Source of the DNA: Pseudevernia furfuracea | Taxonomy: Eukaryota > Ascomycota > Lecanoromycetes > Lecanorales > Parmeliaceae | Reading direction: 5' to 3' | DNA: 64,000 nt | Assembly (NCBI GenBank): GCA_022315425.1 | Contig: JAIUPT010000020.1 | Coordinates: 372,001 to 436,000 of the forward strand | Shown: positions 9,042 through 19,966 of the stretch, in pieces | How positions within the stretch are numbered: position 1 is the first letter of the stretch | Layout: every line of letters begins with the position of its first letter | The notes under the pieces: model-generated | The model's input: the letters and a program-made list of their open reading frames with translations, nothing else | Databases searched by the model: none | What the model was told of the DNA's origin: nothing | Translations under genes and position numbers: made by a program

Positions 9042-11380
9042 TAAGTGAGTGAGTATGGTGCGAGTGCTTTCCGGTCGTAAACGTGCCGCGTAATCTTATC
9101 GAACTCGCCCGATCCTTGCAGGGGATCACAAATTTGTAGTTACCGCAAAAGGGCAGTTTCGAAGTTCGAAACGACAAAAATAGGCTCGGGAAATGAGCAC
9201 GGCCAGGAAGACGCGCCGTCGGATCTCTTCCCAAAAACTCTGCCTGTCTTACCGCTCTCTAATTAGTAGTACCGCGAGACGGAAAAAAAAGACCTGACCT
9301 TTGCTACCACTCGGATGTCACTTGCCCTAATAAGTGTTCGTGCGAAATCTCTTGTTATCCCAAACACCCCAGATATTCCCAAAAGTCTTAACTGGGAACC
9401 AGAAAGAAGCAATTCTTTTTCCAGGTTATCCCTCTAATGAGGTTTTGTGAAGTAGGCAGTGCTCTTGACGAAATCCGTCCCAGTTCGCCTAGAATTAGAC
9501 TTTGAATTTTGGGAGCGGTCGACATGCGCTCCCTCGGCATAACCGCCACGTCCCGCTTGGATCCTTGGATACATACATACATACAAGTCAGCAAAGTCAG
9601 AAGTAAGCGCCCGGGGGCACTCGAGCTCGCTTTCTCCATCCAACACACTCGATAAGGAAAAAAACCACCTTGATGGGATATTATTGCTTTTGGGCAGAAA
9701 AATCCCGTCCGGTAGTAAGGTAAGTAATCTCTCACAAGCTGACGCCTCAAAAAAGGCCCCCTTTTCGAAACGCCCCCATCTCGCACACACACACACACAC
9801 CAGTGTCAAGAGGGCCCGGCCACCCAGGGCGAAAAGGAAACAGATCCATAACATTCATTTCCCCCCCCAGCGTGCGTGAAGCAATCGGCGACGCATAATC
9901 ATTTTTTTACATAGGTAATTCATCGAAAACATAAGGCAGCCGATGAACCGAGCCTTGGGCCGACTAAGAAAGCATGACGCGCACAACCCGCAGGATGCAA
10001 CCGGTTTCCCGTTCGATTCGCATCGGAGGCCAGGGCCGCCACGCTTTTGACAATACTCTTGACATGCTCTGACGGTCCCATACGCTCTGTCTACTTACCC
10101 GACTCTGTATCGGTGGGCCCCGGACGCCAGGGGTTTTCCCGGGCTACTGCATCGGAAATGCAAGGGGGCGGTTCCCCGTTGGATCCGAGGGTCCCGGTTG
10201 ATGGCACCGAGGGAATAAGTGGTGCAGGGAGGCTTTTTTTTTTCTTTTTTCTTTTCTCACTCGATGCATGCATGACACACCTTGCTCGATGCATGCACGG
10301 CACGCCCAACGCCTCTTCCTCGGTGGCAGGCCCACGGAGTTTAGGCCGGCACGGAAATCGCCCCCATTTCTACAGTAGGTAGTAACAGTACCTAGATTAT
10401 TACGTAGGTAGGGCACAAGGTTATAAGCTTCTGACCTGCCGATTCTGAATCCTGACAGACACGTATGGAGACCTTGAAGGCCCATTCAAAGAGCAGTGAT
10501 CTGGATGAACCTCTTGAGAAAATGACGTCTTGCTTTTTCTTCGCACATACATTCGTTCCACTGGGGCATATCGTGCCACTCACAGGTTTCTATTTTTAAT
10601 TTAGAAACCTCGCGCAGATCGTCGTCGGTCCTTCTCCTCGGTAATCGTTGTGCAGCCAGCCTTACAAACTTTCCCCCTTTCGACCCATCTCTGATTCGCT
10701 GCATGCCCGCTTAGTTATTTCGCGCCATCATTCGCAGATCCCCGCAAAAGTCAATGCACGCGCTCCGAATACGGACGATGTTATGGGGCGCCGGTGGTCT
10801 GAATCGAGAGTCCAGGAATGACACAAACGAACGGGACGATGCCATGCCGTAATCATGGCAATTGGGAAATACAATAACCATGTGAGCGTTGGCGACGAGA
10901 ATGTCGGGCACTTGAGCATTCGGACGTGTTCGAATCAAATTGAGTCCCCGCTGGAGTCGTTCTCGCCGTCAATGTTCCTCACGCCACTGCTGTTCGTTCC
11001 CCTGCCGTGGATATTCTTCGCCATGTCGGATTCCTGACTCGATTAATAGCAGTGTCGATTTGCACTATCGTTCATGCGTCATGGCTATCTGGCGGTGTGA
11101 GATGTGGAGCATTCCGGTCTGTATCTATACGATCTGTTACTATAAGTACAAACCGGTCCTCTTGCATCAGGGCCATCTCTCACCGAGTCTATTGCATACC
11201 AGATGAGAAAATCTTGACCGTTTTGCATCGCCATCCAGAGCGCACGCATCGCAGTCACGAAAGTTGAGCGCAAGCATGCCTCCCAGACCAAGACCACCAC
11301 CCGGACCACCCCGTCCTCCCTGGCCTACGCCCCCTCCCTCCCCAGCGAACGCGGATACCATCGCAGACCCCTACCATACT

Positions 11381-12057
11381 TCAGAGCCTCGATACACTCT
11401 TCACACGTCCACCAAAAGTCTTATCGATCTGTTCCTGGATCCATTTGACGACCTCACCAATATTCTTCGGATTCGTGAACGGCAAGTGGCCAGTCTCGAT
11501 ATGTCCAACATCTCTGATGCCAGCGTTAGCTACCCTGCGCTCTTGGGCTCGGAGTGGGAAAAGTTTGTCGAGGGTGCAGAGGAGATATGGGAATGATATA
11601 GGGATGTACGCGGGGTGGGTGAGAGGGGTACTAAGGGCACTGGGTTTCCATGGTTAGAATGGCGGCAATGAGGAGGAGACGGGGAGAGGGTCGATCTGTT
11701 TTGCAGTACCATTCCAACAATGAATATCAACCTCACCACCCCACCTGCACTCACGCCGAAGTGATTATAGTATTTGGGTGGCTTCTTAACTTTGGTGGCC
11801 TTTAACGCCTCGCAGCCGACAACCGCTCCATAAGAATGCATAACCACGACCACAACTTTGCCCTTAGTTACTTCGGCAATGATCGCGGCGCGAATAGCTG
11901 ACACATCGGCAGCGGAATTGCGAACGGCAGGAACAGCGCCAGGAGACGGTAGAGCTGGTACGTTGACATCGTGCCAGTCGCGTAGTGAGTGGCGACATGA
12001 CCTGAGCTGTGTGCCAAGCTCCGTGGACGAGTATCAGAGTGGGGCTATACCTGGCTT
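11381..12057 (-). pseudogene. Broken alpha/beta hydrolase
   Basis: Pieces of a serine hydrolase lie in family order but in three frames. First comes SPTLILVHGAWHTAQVMSP (oxyanion-hole HGAW, around 12057-11985). Next is RDWHDVNVPALPSPG, then the nucleophile elbow VVVMHSYGAVVG (Ser within HSYGA) and GGVVRLIFIVGMV. Last is YIPISFPYLLCTLDKLFPL with the likely acid Asp, and GHIETGHLPFTNP with the likely catalytic His, running to a TGA at 11381-11383. A frame change near 11980 and another near 11650 separate them. Between GGVVRL and the Asp block only about 100 nt remain, where relatives have a lid of roughly 60 residues more, so a deletion is likely. All catalytic residues survive, but no single frame encodes them. 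Confidence 0.65.
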
Positions 12058-14336
12058 TCCCGGTGAGCTCGAGCCAATGTGGTTGGGGTTGGATGGGGAC
12101 GTTGTGGTTGACTGTCTTGTTGGCCCCTTCATTGGTACCATCCTCCCTCAAGTTACCAGAGACTGCATCTTGAACCTCTTGGTCAGTCCATTTCTCGCTC
12201 ACCATGGACGGGCCGTAGGACAAGACGGGAGGAAAAGTATCGTGTTCAGATACGTTCTTTCCATACATGGTGTGAAGAGAAAACTGCTGAGGCGGATTGT
12301 TGACCAAAGGATGTTAGGGCATGGGGGAGTACGACTGGAGCATGCAGCTAGATGAAAGACTGTTAATCAGAGAGCAAATGGGGAATAATTGATTTCGCGG
12401 AGCTCGGTCAGAGGACAGAAGTTCACCTGCATTTAGGGCTGCATCGACCTTTCAGCCTTGGGTCGGAGAGAAATGAGGGGAGAGTCGTCGGTACGAGTAA
12501 GCATGGCAGCCGAATAACAGTCTTGGAAGCGTGTTTCAGCCCGTCCTCCTACTGTCTTTGTATTGGCTACTACTCCTCACGAGGCCCTGCACCGATGTAT
12601 GAAGACCGCAGATCTATCACATGCCCGGGAACGCCTAACTGTTGTTTGGTATGTCTGCCTATAGGTAGATACCGGAGTTCTGCTGTCGAAGCAATAGCAG
12701 TGAAGCCGTGGCGCTAAGAAAGCGGAGAAATAAGGTAAGGCAAAAGTACCTTGTCCTTAACTTCCTAGAATCAAAGGGTCTCATTACTTTGTATATTCAC
12801 AACACAACAAGAGCCGTCCTTAGTCCCCTGAACCTTTCTCGCATTGTAGTGTTATCAAATTTCCTCGAAATAACACCTGATTCGCTGACGATTAAGAAGA
12901 ATCATCCATTCCTCTATTCGCTATTGCGAATCGTCAGAAAAGCAAAGTGATCCACCGCCAAGCGATTTCTATTCTCCATTCTGTTCTGAACCTGCGTAGA
13001 TTCTCCAGAGATATCATAGCATATCAGCATGGCGATTGTTGAGGAGTAGAGTACGATTTTGCCAAGACGGCCAACATACCTACTTTAGGTAGCCAGCCTT
13101 GAGCCTCCAGGCTGTCGGGCCGTCGGCCGCGACAGATGAAAACAACTCTCTAACCACAAAAGGACTAGGTTAACCGCGCACTTGATTCCCGTGGCTATCA
13201 GCCTATCAGAGCCGAAGTAAACATGGGATTTGCAATGTTGCAATAGACGGAATCGATGCTGAGTAGACTTCTGATGATCTTTTCCTTATGCCGATTAGAT
13301 TGTTACTCTACCAATCTCAATTGCATGACAGGCAAATGCACCATTTCTACGAGCTAATCTCATCTCATGGCATCGATGTTTCTGATACTTGACCCATGTC
13401 GCTTGACATCGGTTCGGGAATTAATACCCGGCATGCTAATTCCATGCAGCGAGCGACCTCATGGACCTACAGGTAGCGTCTATGTTGTATACTCCGGAGA
13501 ATTTGTGAAATTGGGCTAGGATACGGTCCTGGGATCATGCAAGGCACTGCTTCCTGCTTAGATTACCCTACGTATGACATCAATCGAGGCCCTACTACAA
13601 CATTCTCAGCAGATTCACTCGCTTTGGCCATGGCTGCCTGGTTCGTTAGAGCGCGACTGATCTCTAGATTGCGGTTTCCTTGTCAATTAAAACTGCAGTG
13701 ATGTTGCTGCGGGCATTCGAAAATGAGTGTGTAGCAGTAAGATGAGTAAGTGAATACTACATACTTCTGGTAGGACATGCCGAAAGAAAATTGTCACTGA
13801 TCAATCTGATCGGCCTGCTGTTTACTCTCTTCACTTCTTTGTGCATGAATTTTCCGTCCCTGCGTTGTCACTTCTCCGCTCCGATTGGCCTGCGGTCGAC
13901 ATCCTTCACTACTCTGTGAATAAGTTTCCGTCCGTGCTAAACTTGCCTATTTCAGATGATATGGATCATGTCATTGGGCTGCAATCTCCCACACAGGGCG
14001 GGGTTGATGCCTCCGCCCCCCTACTGAATTGTCTTAGCGCAGGGGTTCCTTGTGTAAGGTTACTGTGGTGAGGGGGAAATTGGCTGCGGCCGAGAGGGGG
14101 GGCACAACACCCAGATTCACCAAGCTCCTCTGATCGTGGGAACTAGCTAGCTCTTAACACCTGATGACTCCTCAGGTATAAATTCCCTCATCTCTCCCCA
14201 AGTGCACCGCTATATTCGACACCACCGCAACTTCAGACCTCCACTTTCTCCAATACAGCTTCTGCACTATCCGACTTGTTTGTTGGGTCTTTTATGGACC
14301 TTCAATCTATTTCCCCTTTCTTCCACATCTACCGCC
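12058..14336. other. Intergenic, about 2.3 kb
   Basis: An open minus-strand frame continues from the hydrolase relic to about 12307 but has no recognisable content. From 12360 to 14170 I see no gene, repeat array or RNA gene. The last ~170 bases hold the likely promoter and leader of the next gene. Confidence 0.5.
14177..14183 (+). promoter_or_regulatory. TATA-like element
   Basis: TATAAAT lies 160 nt upstream of the ATG at 14337, with a pyrimidine-rich leader (CTCATCTCTCCCC and CTTTCTTCC tracts) in between. This is a plausible core promoter for the five-exon gene. It rests on motif and position only. Confidence 0.35.
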
Positions 14337-15938
14337 ATGTCGTCTCCTCCGCCTGACGACTATAAGAGCCTCATGAGTCCCTGGAACCCTATAGACCAAT
14401 CTGCCCTGAAGAACATTGCTAGCGTTCAAAAGAGAATTGAGGTCGATCACGGTACCAAGGTCAGTAATTTAGTCAGCATCAAGCATAATCAGGACCAAGC
14501 CTAGGCTAAAATTGTACAGAATAGAGACGTAGTTAAGACAGACGGCATTGGCGCTATCCTTGGCTCTATTGATGATGATCTGCAGGTCAGTAGCACAGGC
14601 AACATCATGACAAGTTGGGACTAAGGCTAAAGTTGCACAGCTTATGGACGCAGAGATTTCAGAGACTGACAGCACTCCTACGGACATTATCATTGGTAAT
14701 GGGGCCCAAGTCAGTACCACTTTTGATTATCGCAGCGCAACTAAAGTGTGTGCTAACAATCCACAACAGGAGGACCTTGAAATAGAAGACTCTGGAATTG
14801 TAGACATCGACAACACCGATATTGATGGCAGCAGTGGTGATGGAGCTCAGGTGGGTACTACACTCAACCTTTATTACGCTGTCAGTGTCAGTGCTAATTG
14901 TTTTAGATGAACAATGCAGACTGCACAGACACAGACAATGATGCTCCTCAACACATTGACACCAAATGTGTGGCAGTCGCAACTTGCGTTGCTAACTCTA
15001 GTGACCACCGCAAAGTTGTTTCTCACATATTCGGCCGCAACAAAGCTTGCACTCGAGACCTGCCTAACCACCTCTGGATATTTTGGTGCCGTAAGCACTA
15101 CCAGAGATTCAAGTACCGTGCTGAAGATGCCGAAAATTGGCATACAATCCAGCTGGGTCTGGTCCGTAACCAGCTCCAAACATTCGAAGACTGGGGTGGG
15201 ATCCGCTCGTGGACCGTGGCTCTACGTAAAGCAGAGCAGGATGCACTGATCAAGGAGAAGAAGAATGGTGTTACGTACACTAACTATGTCTCGTCATGCT
15301 GGGAGCGATTCCTGGTCCCATTCCTTGGCCCAAACAAGACTTTTGCTCAAGTACGGGAGGTTCTTAAAGTCATTGCAGACAAGTTCGATGAAACGGAGTA
15401 CCGCAACCGTGACAAGAAGTTGAAGACGTTCCCTGGTGTTGAATTCCTGCCTGTCATTCAGAAGCCAAAAGAGGTCAAGAAGCCTGCCATCAAGAAGGGC
15501 GGAATCGGGTACAAGAAAATCACACTGGACCAGCCCGCATTCAAGCGCAAGACTAATGTCAACAACGAGATTATCAAGAACATGGCTGCCAAGAAGAGCA
15601 ACACCCCCAAGAGCTCTGGCACCGCATCTAAGGAGGTGTCTCCTGACACCGACAACGCTTCCGACGCCTCTGCCACTAAGAAAGGCAAGACTTCCGCTAC
15701 TGTCAATGCGACCTACCACACTGCTCACCACAAGCGCAAGTCGGTTGACACCACCACCGTGACTCCCCACTCTACAGCGTCTCCCACCCAGCGCAACTCG
15801 ATTACCGCCACCGAGACCCTACCAGCCTCCCAGTCCAAAGAAACTCCCACCAAGCGTCGCCGCCTCACACGCGGCTACGAGAAGCACGGATCCGAAGGCG
15901 AGGGGTCTACATTCATGGAGAAGGAGGACGAAAAGTGA
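14337..15938 (+). CDS. Conserved fungal protein with a Cys/His-rich DNA-binding-like block; five exons, duplicated 5' units
   Basis: Model: 14337-14459, 14520-14585, 14641-14709, 14770-14850, 14907-15938, giving 456 residues. The four introns are 55-60 nt, all phase 0, and three begin GTCAGTA. Exons 2-4 encode short acidic peptides ending DDLQ, NGAQ and DGAQ. The large last exon holds a conserved ascomycete block of about 110 residues: SHIFGRNKACT, FWCRKHYQRFKYRAED, QLGLVRNQLQTFEDWGGI and WTVALRKAEQ. I know this block from uncharacterised fungal proteins but cannot name a function. The mix of Cys, His and Arg suggests nucleic-acid or partner binding. The rest is lysine/Ser/Thr-rich and disordered, with a KRRRL cluster near the C-terminus as a likely nuclear signal. 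Intron boundaries are inferred from frame continuity. Confidence 0.7.
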
Positions 15939-16258
15939 GATAGACTGCTCGAATGACATGTCTACAGAATAGACAGGAAGGGAGGGTGGAAGTGGGTTCT
16001 CAGATCAGCATAGTGAAAGGGGCATAGCGAAGGAGCGAAGGGGGGGTTTTTCTCTTTTCTCTTGCTACAATGACGGTCCGAGCGATGATGCACATGACGG
16101 CAGAGAGCGGCAAAAATTGAAGCGTGTATTTGCTCTGATCAGAATAGACTTGCTATAGAACAAGCTAATTTCTGATCATACCATTGCCCGGTGACGTGTG
16201 GAATTTTGGAGCTTTGATTGTTATGTTTGCGAAGCGGTTAGCCGCCACCGCTGGGGCA
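15939..16258. other. 3' flank of the five-exon gene
   Basis: Contains a T/C-rich run (16046-16063) and otherwise nothing I can identify before the retroelement relic starts. Confidence 0.4.
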
Positions 16259-16650
16259 CCCTAGGCAAGGCCAAACAATTACGAAATCGTTTCGACGCTC
16301 TTACCGGTGGCCTGGCCTGGGCTTATGAGCGACGTTGAAACGCTTTGTACGGAACTGCCGCGGTTGCGTCCGATCCAAAGTCTCTCAGGATATACATCAT
16401 GGCCAGCTCGAACCATTAAGGGGGTGCCCGAGACCGACGATGGGCCGGCTCACTTATCCATGGACTTTCGTCGTTGGTCTCGCCGTGAGCCAAAGATCAC
16501 TTCGGGCGCGAATGCGCCAACATCTTGGTGATCGTGGACCGCTTGACCAAGATGGTAAGGTATATCCATCCCAATGGACAAAATGGACGCTCTGTCTACC
16601 GCCCGAGCCTTCTACCTCTGGGTTTTGGACGGTGGCTTGTATCATGGGGA
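16259..16650 (+). mobile_element. Ty3/gypsy retrotransposon relic (integrase fragment)
   Basis: Successive frames spell out an integrase. First is a WPGL.SDVET piece, then FVRNCRGCVRSKVSQ, which carries the Cys pair of the HHCC zinc-binding domain. MDF and VVGLAVSQ are separated by one extra T near 16468 and match the catalytic-core entry usually read as SMDFVVGLP. ILVIVDRLTKMVRYI then follows in another frame. At least three frame changes are needed and no LTR, reverse transcriptase or flanking repeat is visible, so this is an old fragment. Conservation fades after about 16650. The Asp of the first catalytic motif is present in one frame. Confidence 0.75.
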
Positions 16651-16907
16651 GACATGCTGAAGTGGGACTATGTAGGCGGTTTTTCCAAGGACCATACATG
16701 AAGCTGACTATCCTTGGGCACTGATTATGCGCCATGGTGGAGGTTACCAGCCATGCATACTGGCGTATTCAGGGAGACTCTTCACTAAACACGTGATAAT
16801 ATAGACGTCGAGGATATTGTCAAGATGTTACATGGCGAAGGTTACATAGTCAGAAGTATGAATTCCCCCCTAGCAAGATCTTCTACCATAGACACAACCG
16901 TCGGAGA

Positions 16908-18093
16908 CTACCACAGAGGATACTGCCTCTGCGCCGTAATGGGTCTATCAGGCAACGGCACCCATACCTTCTTCTTCTGCCTCTTCGTCTCCCTGTCCTG
17001 CGCCTGCCGTATTCGTGTAGCCTCTTCCTTCAGAACGACGGAGATACCTAGGATGCTAGTCAATATGCATGTCCACCCAAACTCGTGAATACCAGGCAGG
17101 ATGATAGACTTACTGGTATAAGGCAACCTCAAGCGATGCACATTGCCCCTAGCCCGATAATCCATTCCGGAACCATACGATCCTCTCCCTACCCAGGCTT
17201 CATCAACATAAATAGCCGTTCGGTCGGTAACCACTCTCTTCTTGCCCTTCTTATCTTCCACAAGCAACTTCTCCTCCTCCTGCACTGGCACTTGCCCCTC
17301 CTCCGCCTCTTGACCATCCACAACCTCCCCCCCCTCCGTCTGCTGGGGCTGGGCCTGCGCCTTGGCCTGCACCTTCCCCAGCCCCATCCCTCTCATCACC
17401 ACAGCCTGATCCCTCGCATACTCCAAATGCCTTAGCACATCCTGCGCGACCTTCTTCTTACTAAACCGCATCTGCACCATCGCCTCGCTCAGCGGCTTGC
17501 CCGCAATCTGATTCGCGAGCGGAAACAGCTTCTTCACACTCGCCTTGAAGAACTGGCTCTTGCTCAAATGGCTCCTCTCCGTCCTCGCCAGCTTCACCGT
17601 CTTACTCATCCGCCCCCTGCCCCGAATCTCGCGTATCACCATCTTCCGCTGCCATCTGGCCCTAGCTCCGGGCGTCGGGTCGAGCACCGCCGCCATGCTT
17701 TTCGGGTCGCGGACGATGCCTGTTTCTTCATATTGCGAATCGGTGGTCGGTGAAATGGTATCCAAGATAGAACCGGGCGCTAGATCGCCCAATTTGGGTT
17801 GCTGGGATTCTCCTTTGGCTTTTTCGGCTTCTCTTAATTTGCCGAAGTCGGGAGAAGAAGGGTCGAGGATTTGGCGCCTCCTGCGAGATTTGAAGGGATT
17901 TTTGAGAAAGTCTCTCATGGCATTTCGGCGCTGGTGGAGATGAGGACATCTGACGAGAGGGTGGAAGTGGGATTGGGGGAGGAGGGAGGAAGCTGTTGAG
18001 AAAGCGATTAGTGACATGGAGGAAAATGGAGACGCTTGGAAATGAGCACGCACCTGGTTGAAGCAACCATCTCCGGGAATTCGAGAGACTCAT
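16908..18093 (-). CDS. MRPL22: Mitochondrial large-subunit ribosomal protein uL22m
   Basis: Model: 18054-18093, 17114-17992, 16908-17047, giving 352 residues. Introns: 17993-18053 (GTGCGT..CAACAG) and 17048-17113 (GTAAGT..CCTAG), both phase 1. The first exon encodes MSLSNSRRWLLQP, a basic, acid-free start typical of a mitochondrial presequence. The uL22 core follows: SQFFKASVKKLFPLANQIAG, SEAMVQMRFSKKKVAQDVL and HLEYARDQAVVMRGMG. The second splice joins LPYTS to ISVVLKEEATRIR, restoring the conserved C-terminal block, which ends in VPLPDRPITAQRQY. A Gln/Glu-rich insert separates the two conserved halves. The product would line the nascent-chain exit tunnel of the mitoribosome. It is divergent, 205 bp away, from the molybdate transporter. 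Confidence 0.9.
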
Positions 18094-18298
18094 GGCGAAG
18101 ATGGCACAGTTCTGCTGACAGAGCCCGAGCAGAAGCATCATGATATTGAAGCCACAGGATATCTTAGCGCGTTAAGCGCATTAGCCACTAGCTCTAAGCC
18201 ACACCCCCAATGGCACCCACCCACATGGCCGTTGTGGGCTGTTGGAGATGCGAGATGGTGGCATCAGATGATCTCCTTTCTAGCGGAACATCTCTAGG
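18094..18298. promoter_or_regulatory. Short divergent promoter region, MRPL22 / molybdate transporter
   Basis: Only 205 bp separate the two divergent start codons, so both promoters and 5' leaders must overlap or be very compact. I could not identify specific factor sites. Confidence 0.4.
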
Positions 18299-19726
18299 AT
18301 GCCCATCGTCCGTCAACAGTCTCCGCTGGACAATATGAACCACGACAACATGTCTAGCACAGACAACCCAATGCCAGCGCCCTCACGGCGTTCCCACTAC
18401 CTGACAGCCTTGAACGAGTCCTCCAGAAAAGCAAAGACTGACTTCCTCCAAATCCAGCGATACAATATAGAAACTTTCCACAGCCAGCCTCTCGCCGAAA
18501 TTTCCGGCTCCTTCGGCGACATCGGCACCCTCCTCCCCATTCTCATCGCCCTCACTCAAATCCGCGCCATCTCCCTCTCCAGCACGCTGGTCTTCAGCGG
18601 GTTAGCCAACATTCTGACCGGCCTTGCCTTCGGTATACCCTTGCCCGTGCAGCCTATGAAAGCGATCGCAGCCGTAGCTCTGGCACAGAATTTCAGCCAA
18701 CCCGAGATAGCCAGTGCGGGCATCTTCGTTGCAGCCACTGTGGGCTTCTTGAGTATAACGGGACTAATACAATGGTTTACCGAAAGAATCCCAATCCCAG
18801 TAATCAAGGGGATACAAGTCGGCACCGGTCTATCCCTGATCATCTCCGCCGGGAACCTATACCCCCGTCTCGACCGCCACGGCACCAACGCTCTCGTCCT
18901 CATCCTCGCCTTCCTAGGCTTACTAGCCAGCACAACATTCCGCCGCATCCCCTACGCCCTCATAATCCTCCTCATCGGCATCATATCCCTCATCAGCACC
19001 CCTTGGCTCCACCGATTTAACCTCAGCATCTGGCACCCCCACACCTTCGTCCCATCGCCACGGGAGTTTGGCAAGGGCACCCTAGAAGCCGGCATCGGCC
19101 AACTACCCCTCACGACGCTCAACTCCGTCATAGCGGTTGCATTCTTGGCTGAGGACCTCCTACCAAACGTCCAAACGCCCTCAACCACAACTCTAGGACT
19201 CAGCGTCATGGCCATCAACCTCGTCGGCTGCTGGTTCGGCGCCATGCCCGTCTGCCACGGCTCCGGTGGACTCGCAGCGCAGTACCGCTTCGGAGCCCGC
19301 TCGGGCGCTAGCATAATTTTCCTCGGGCTGCTCAAACTCCTCCTCGGCCTCTTCGCGAGCGAGATCGCTTCAGCGATTTTCAACGGTTTCCCGAATGTCC
19401 TCTTGTGCGTGCTGGTGATTGCAGCGGGACTGGAGCTAGTGGGGGTTGGGGAAAGTCTCAATACGGCCCGGTCTCGGGATTTGAGTAATATAGGGGAAGA
19501 GGGTGGGAAGGGAGGGGGATTGACGGCGGAGGAGAGGAAGAGGCGGTGGGCGGTCATGTGCATGACTGTGGCGGGGATATTGGCGTTCAAGAATGATGCT
19601 GTGGGGTTTTTAGCGGGGATGCTTTGCCATTGGAGTTTCAAGGCGCAGGACAGGCTAGAAGAGCGAAGGGCCGGGGAGGGACGGATAAGACTGGGGGAGC
19701 AAAGAGAGGGCGAGCGCACTGTTTGA
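18299..19726 (+). CDS. MOT1-type molybdate transporter
   Basis: Single-exon frame of 475 residues. The two inverted halves of the MOT1 family (PF16983, SulP-related) are visible. The first half has EISGSFGDIGTLLPILIAL, then GIPLPVQPMKAIAAVALAQ; the second has GIGQLPLTTLNSVIAVAFLA, then GAMPVCHGSGGLAAQYRFGA. About ten hydrophobic segments are predicted. The P-x-Q-P-M-K motif in the first half and the CHGSGG loop in the second are the family hallmarks around the oxyanion site. The role is high-affinity uptake of molybdate across the plasma or an internal membrane, supplying molybdenum-cofactor enzymes. The N-terminal ~50 residues and the tail after residue 400 are polar and probably cytosolic. 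It converges on the chitin synthase gene, with 240 bp between stops. Confidence 0.88.
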   Translation: MPIVRQQSPLDNMNHDNMSSTDNPMPAPSRRSHYLTALNESSRKAKTDFLQIQRYNIETFHSQPLAEISGSFGDIGTLLPILIALTQIRAISLSSTLVFSGLANILTGLAFGIPLPVQPMKAIAAVALAQNFSQPEIASAGIFVAATVGFLSITGLIQWFTERIPIPVIKGIQVGTGLSLIISAGNLYPRLDRHGTNALVLILAFLGLLASTTFRRIPYALIILLIGIISLISTPWLHRFNLSIWHPHTFVPSPREFGKGTLEAGIGQLPLTTLNSVIAVAFLAEDLLPNVQTPSTTTLGLSVMAINLVGCWFGAMPVCHGSGGLAAQYRFGARSGASIIFLGLLKLLLGLFASEIASAIFNGFPNVLLCVLVIAAGLELVGVGESLNTARSRDLSNIGEEGGKGGGLTAEERKRRWAVMCMTVAGILAFKNDAVGFLAGMLCHWSFKAQDRLEERRAGEGRIRLGEQREGERTV

Positions 19727-19966
19727 CGTCGGTGTTACGATTCAAGGTGCACAAGTCTGGTGGGATGATCTAGACTGCATGATATCATGGCCGTTACAAT
19801 TTTTTTTTGATGGACACTCAAGTGCTGAGGTTCTGTATCTAAATGATTTCCAAACGCCACGCTGTATATGCACTGGGTATTGAATGCAAACATGATGCAA
19901 TTTTATAAATCTCTTCACACCAACACTGATGCTGTCGTGACATGCGATGACGATGAATGATGCTGA

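Larger units (their letters stand above)
7231..11380. other. Gene-poor 4.1-kb stretch with microsatellites
   Basis: No protein family is recognisable on either strand. Visible structure: a TGAA tetranucleotide array at 9010-9041, a short CATA run near 9570-9585, a (CA)n run at 9783-9800, and repeated ATGCATGCA palindromic motifs near 10264-10298 (two copies of CTCGATGCATGCA). Several reading frames over 100 codons exist here, but they are low-complexity or overlap each other antisense. A short plus-strand candidate exon at 7544 is listed separately. Confidence 0.5.

Noticed and set aside
9990..10030. TTCGATTC T-loop-like sequence, considered as a tRNA
   Set aside because: No A-box, no acceptor-stem pairing and no anticodon arm could be found around it. 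The similar TTCGAATC at about 10929 also lacks the other arms.
11701..11790. Intron with a CTAAC branch site in the hydrolase (GTACTG..AACCCAG)
   Set aside because: The signals are good, but splicing leads immediately to a TAG in the new frame and does not reach the downstream catalytic block.
11858..12355. 165-codon plus-strand frame
   Set aside because: Antisense to the hydrolase relic, whose catalytic motifs are unambiguous on the minus strand.
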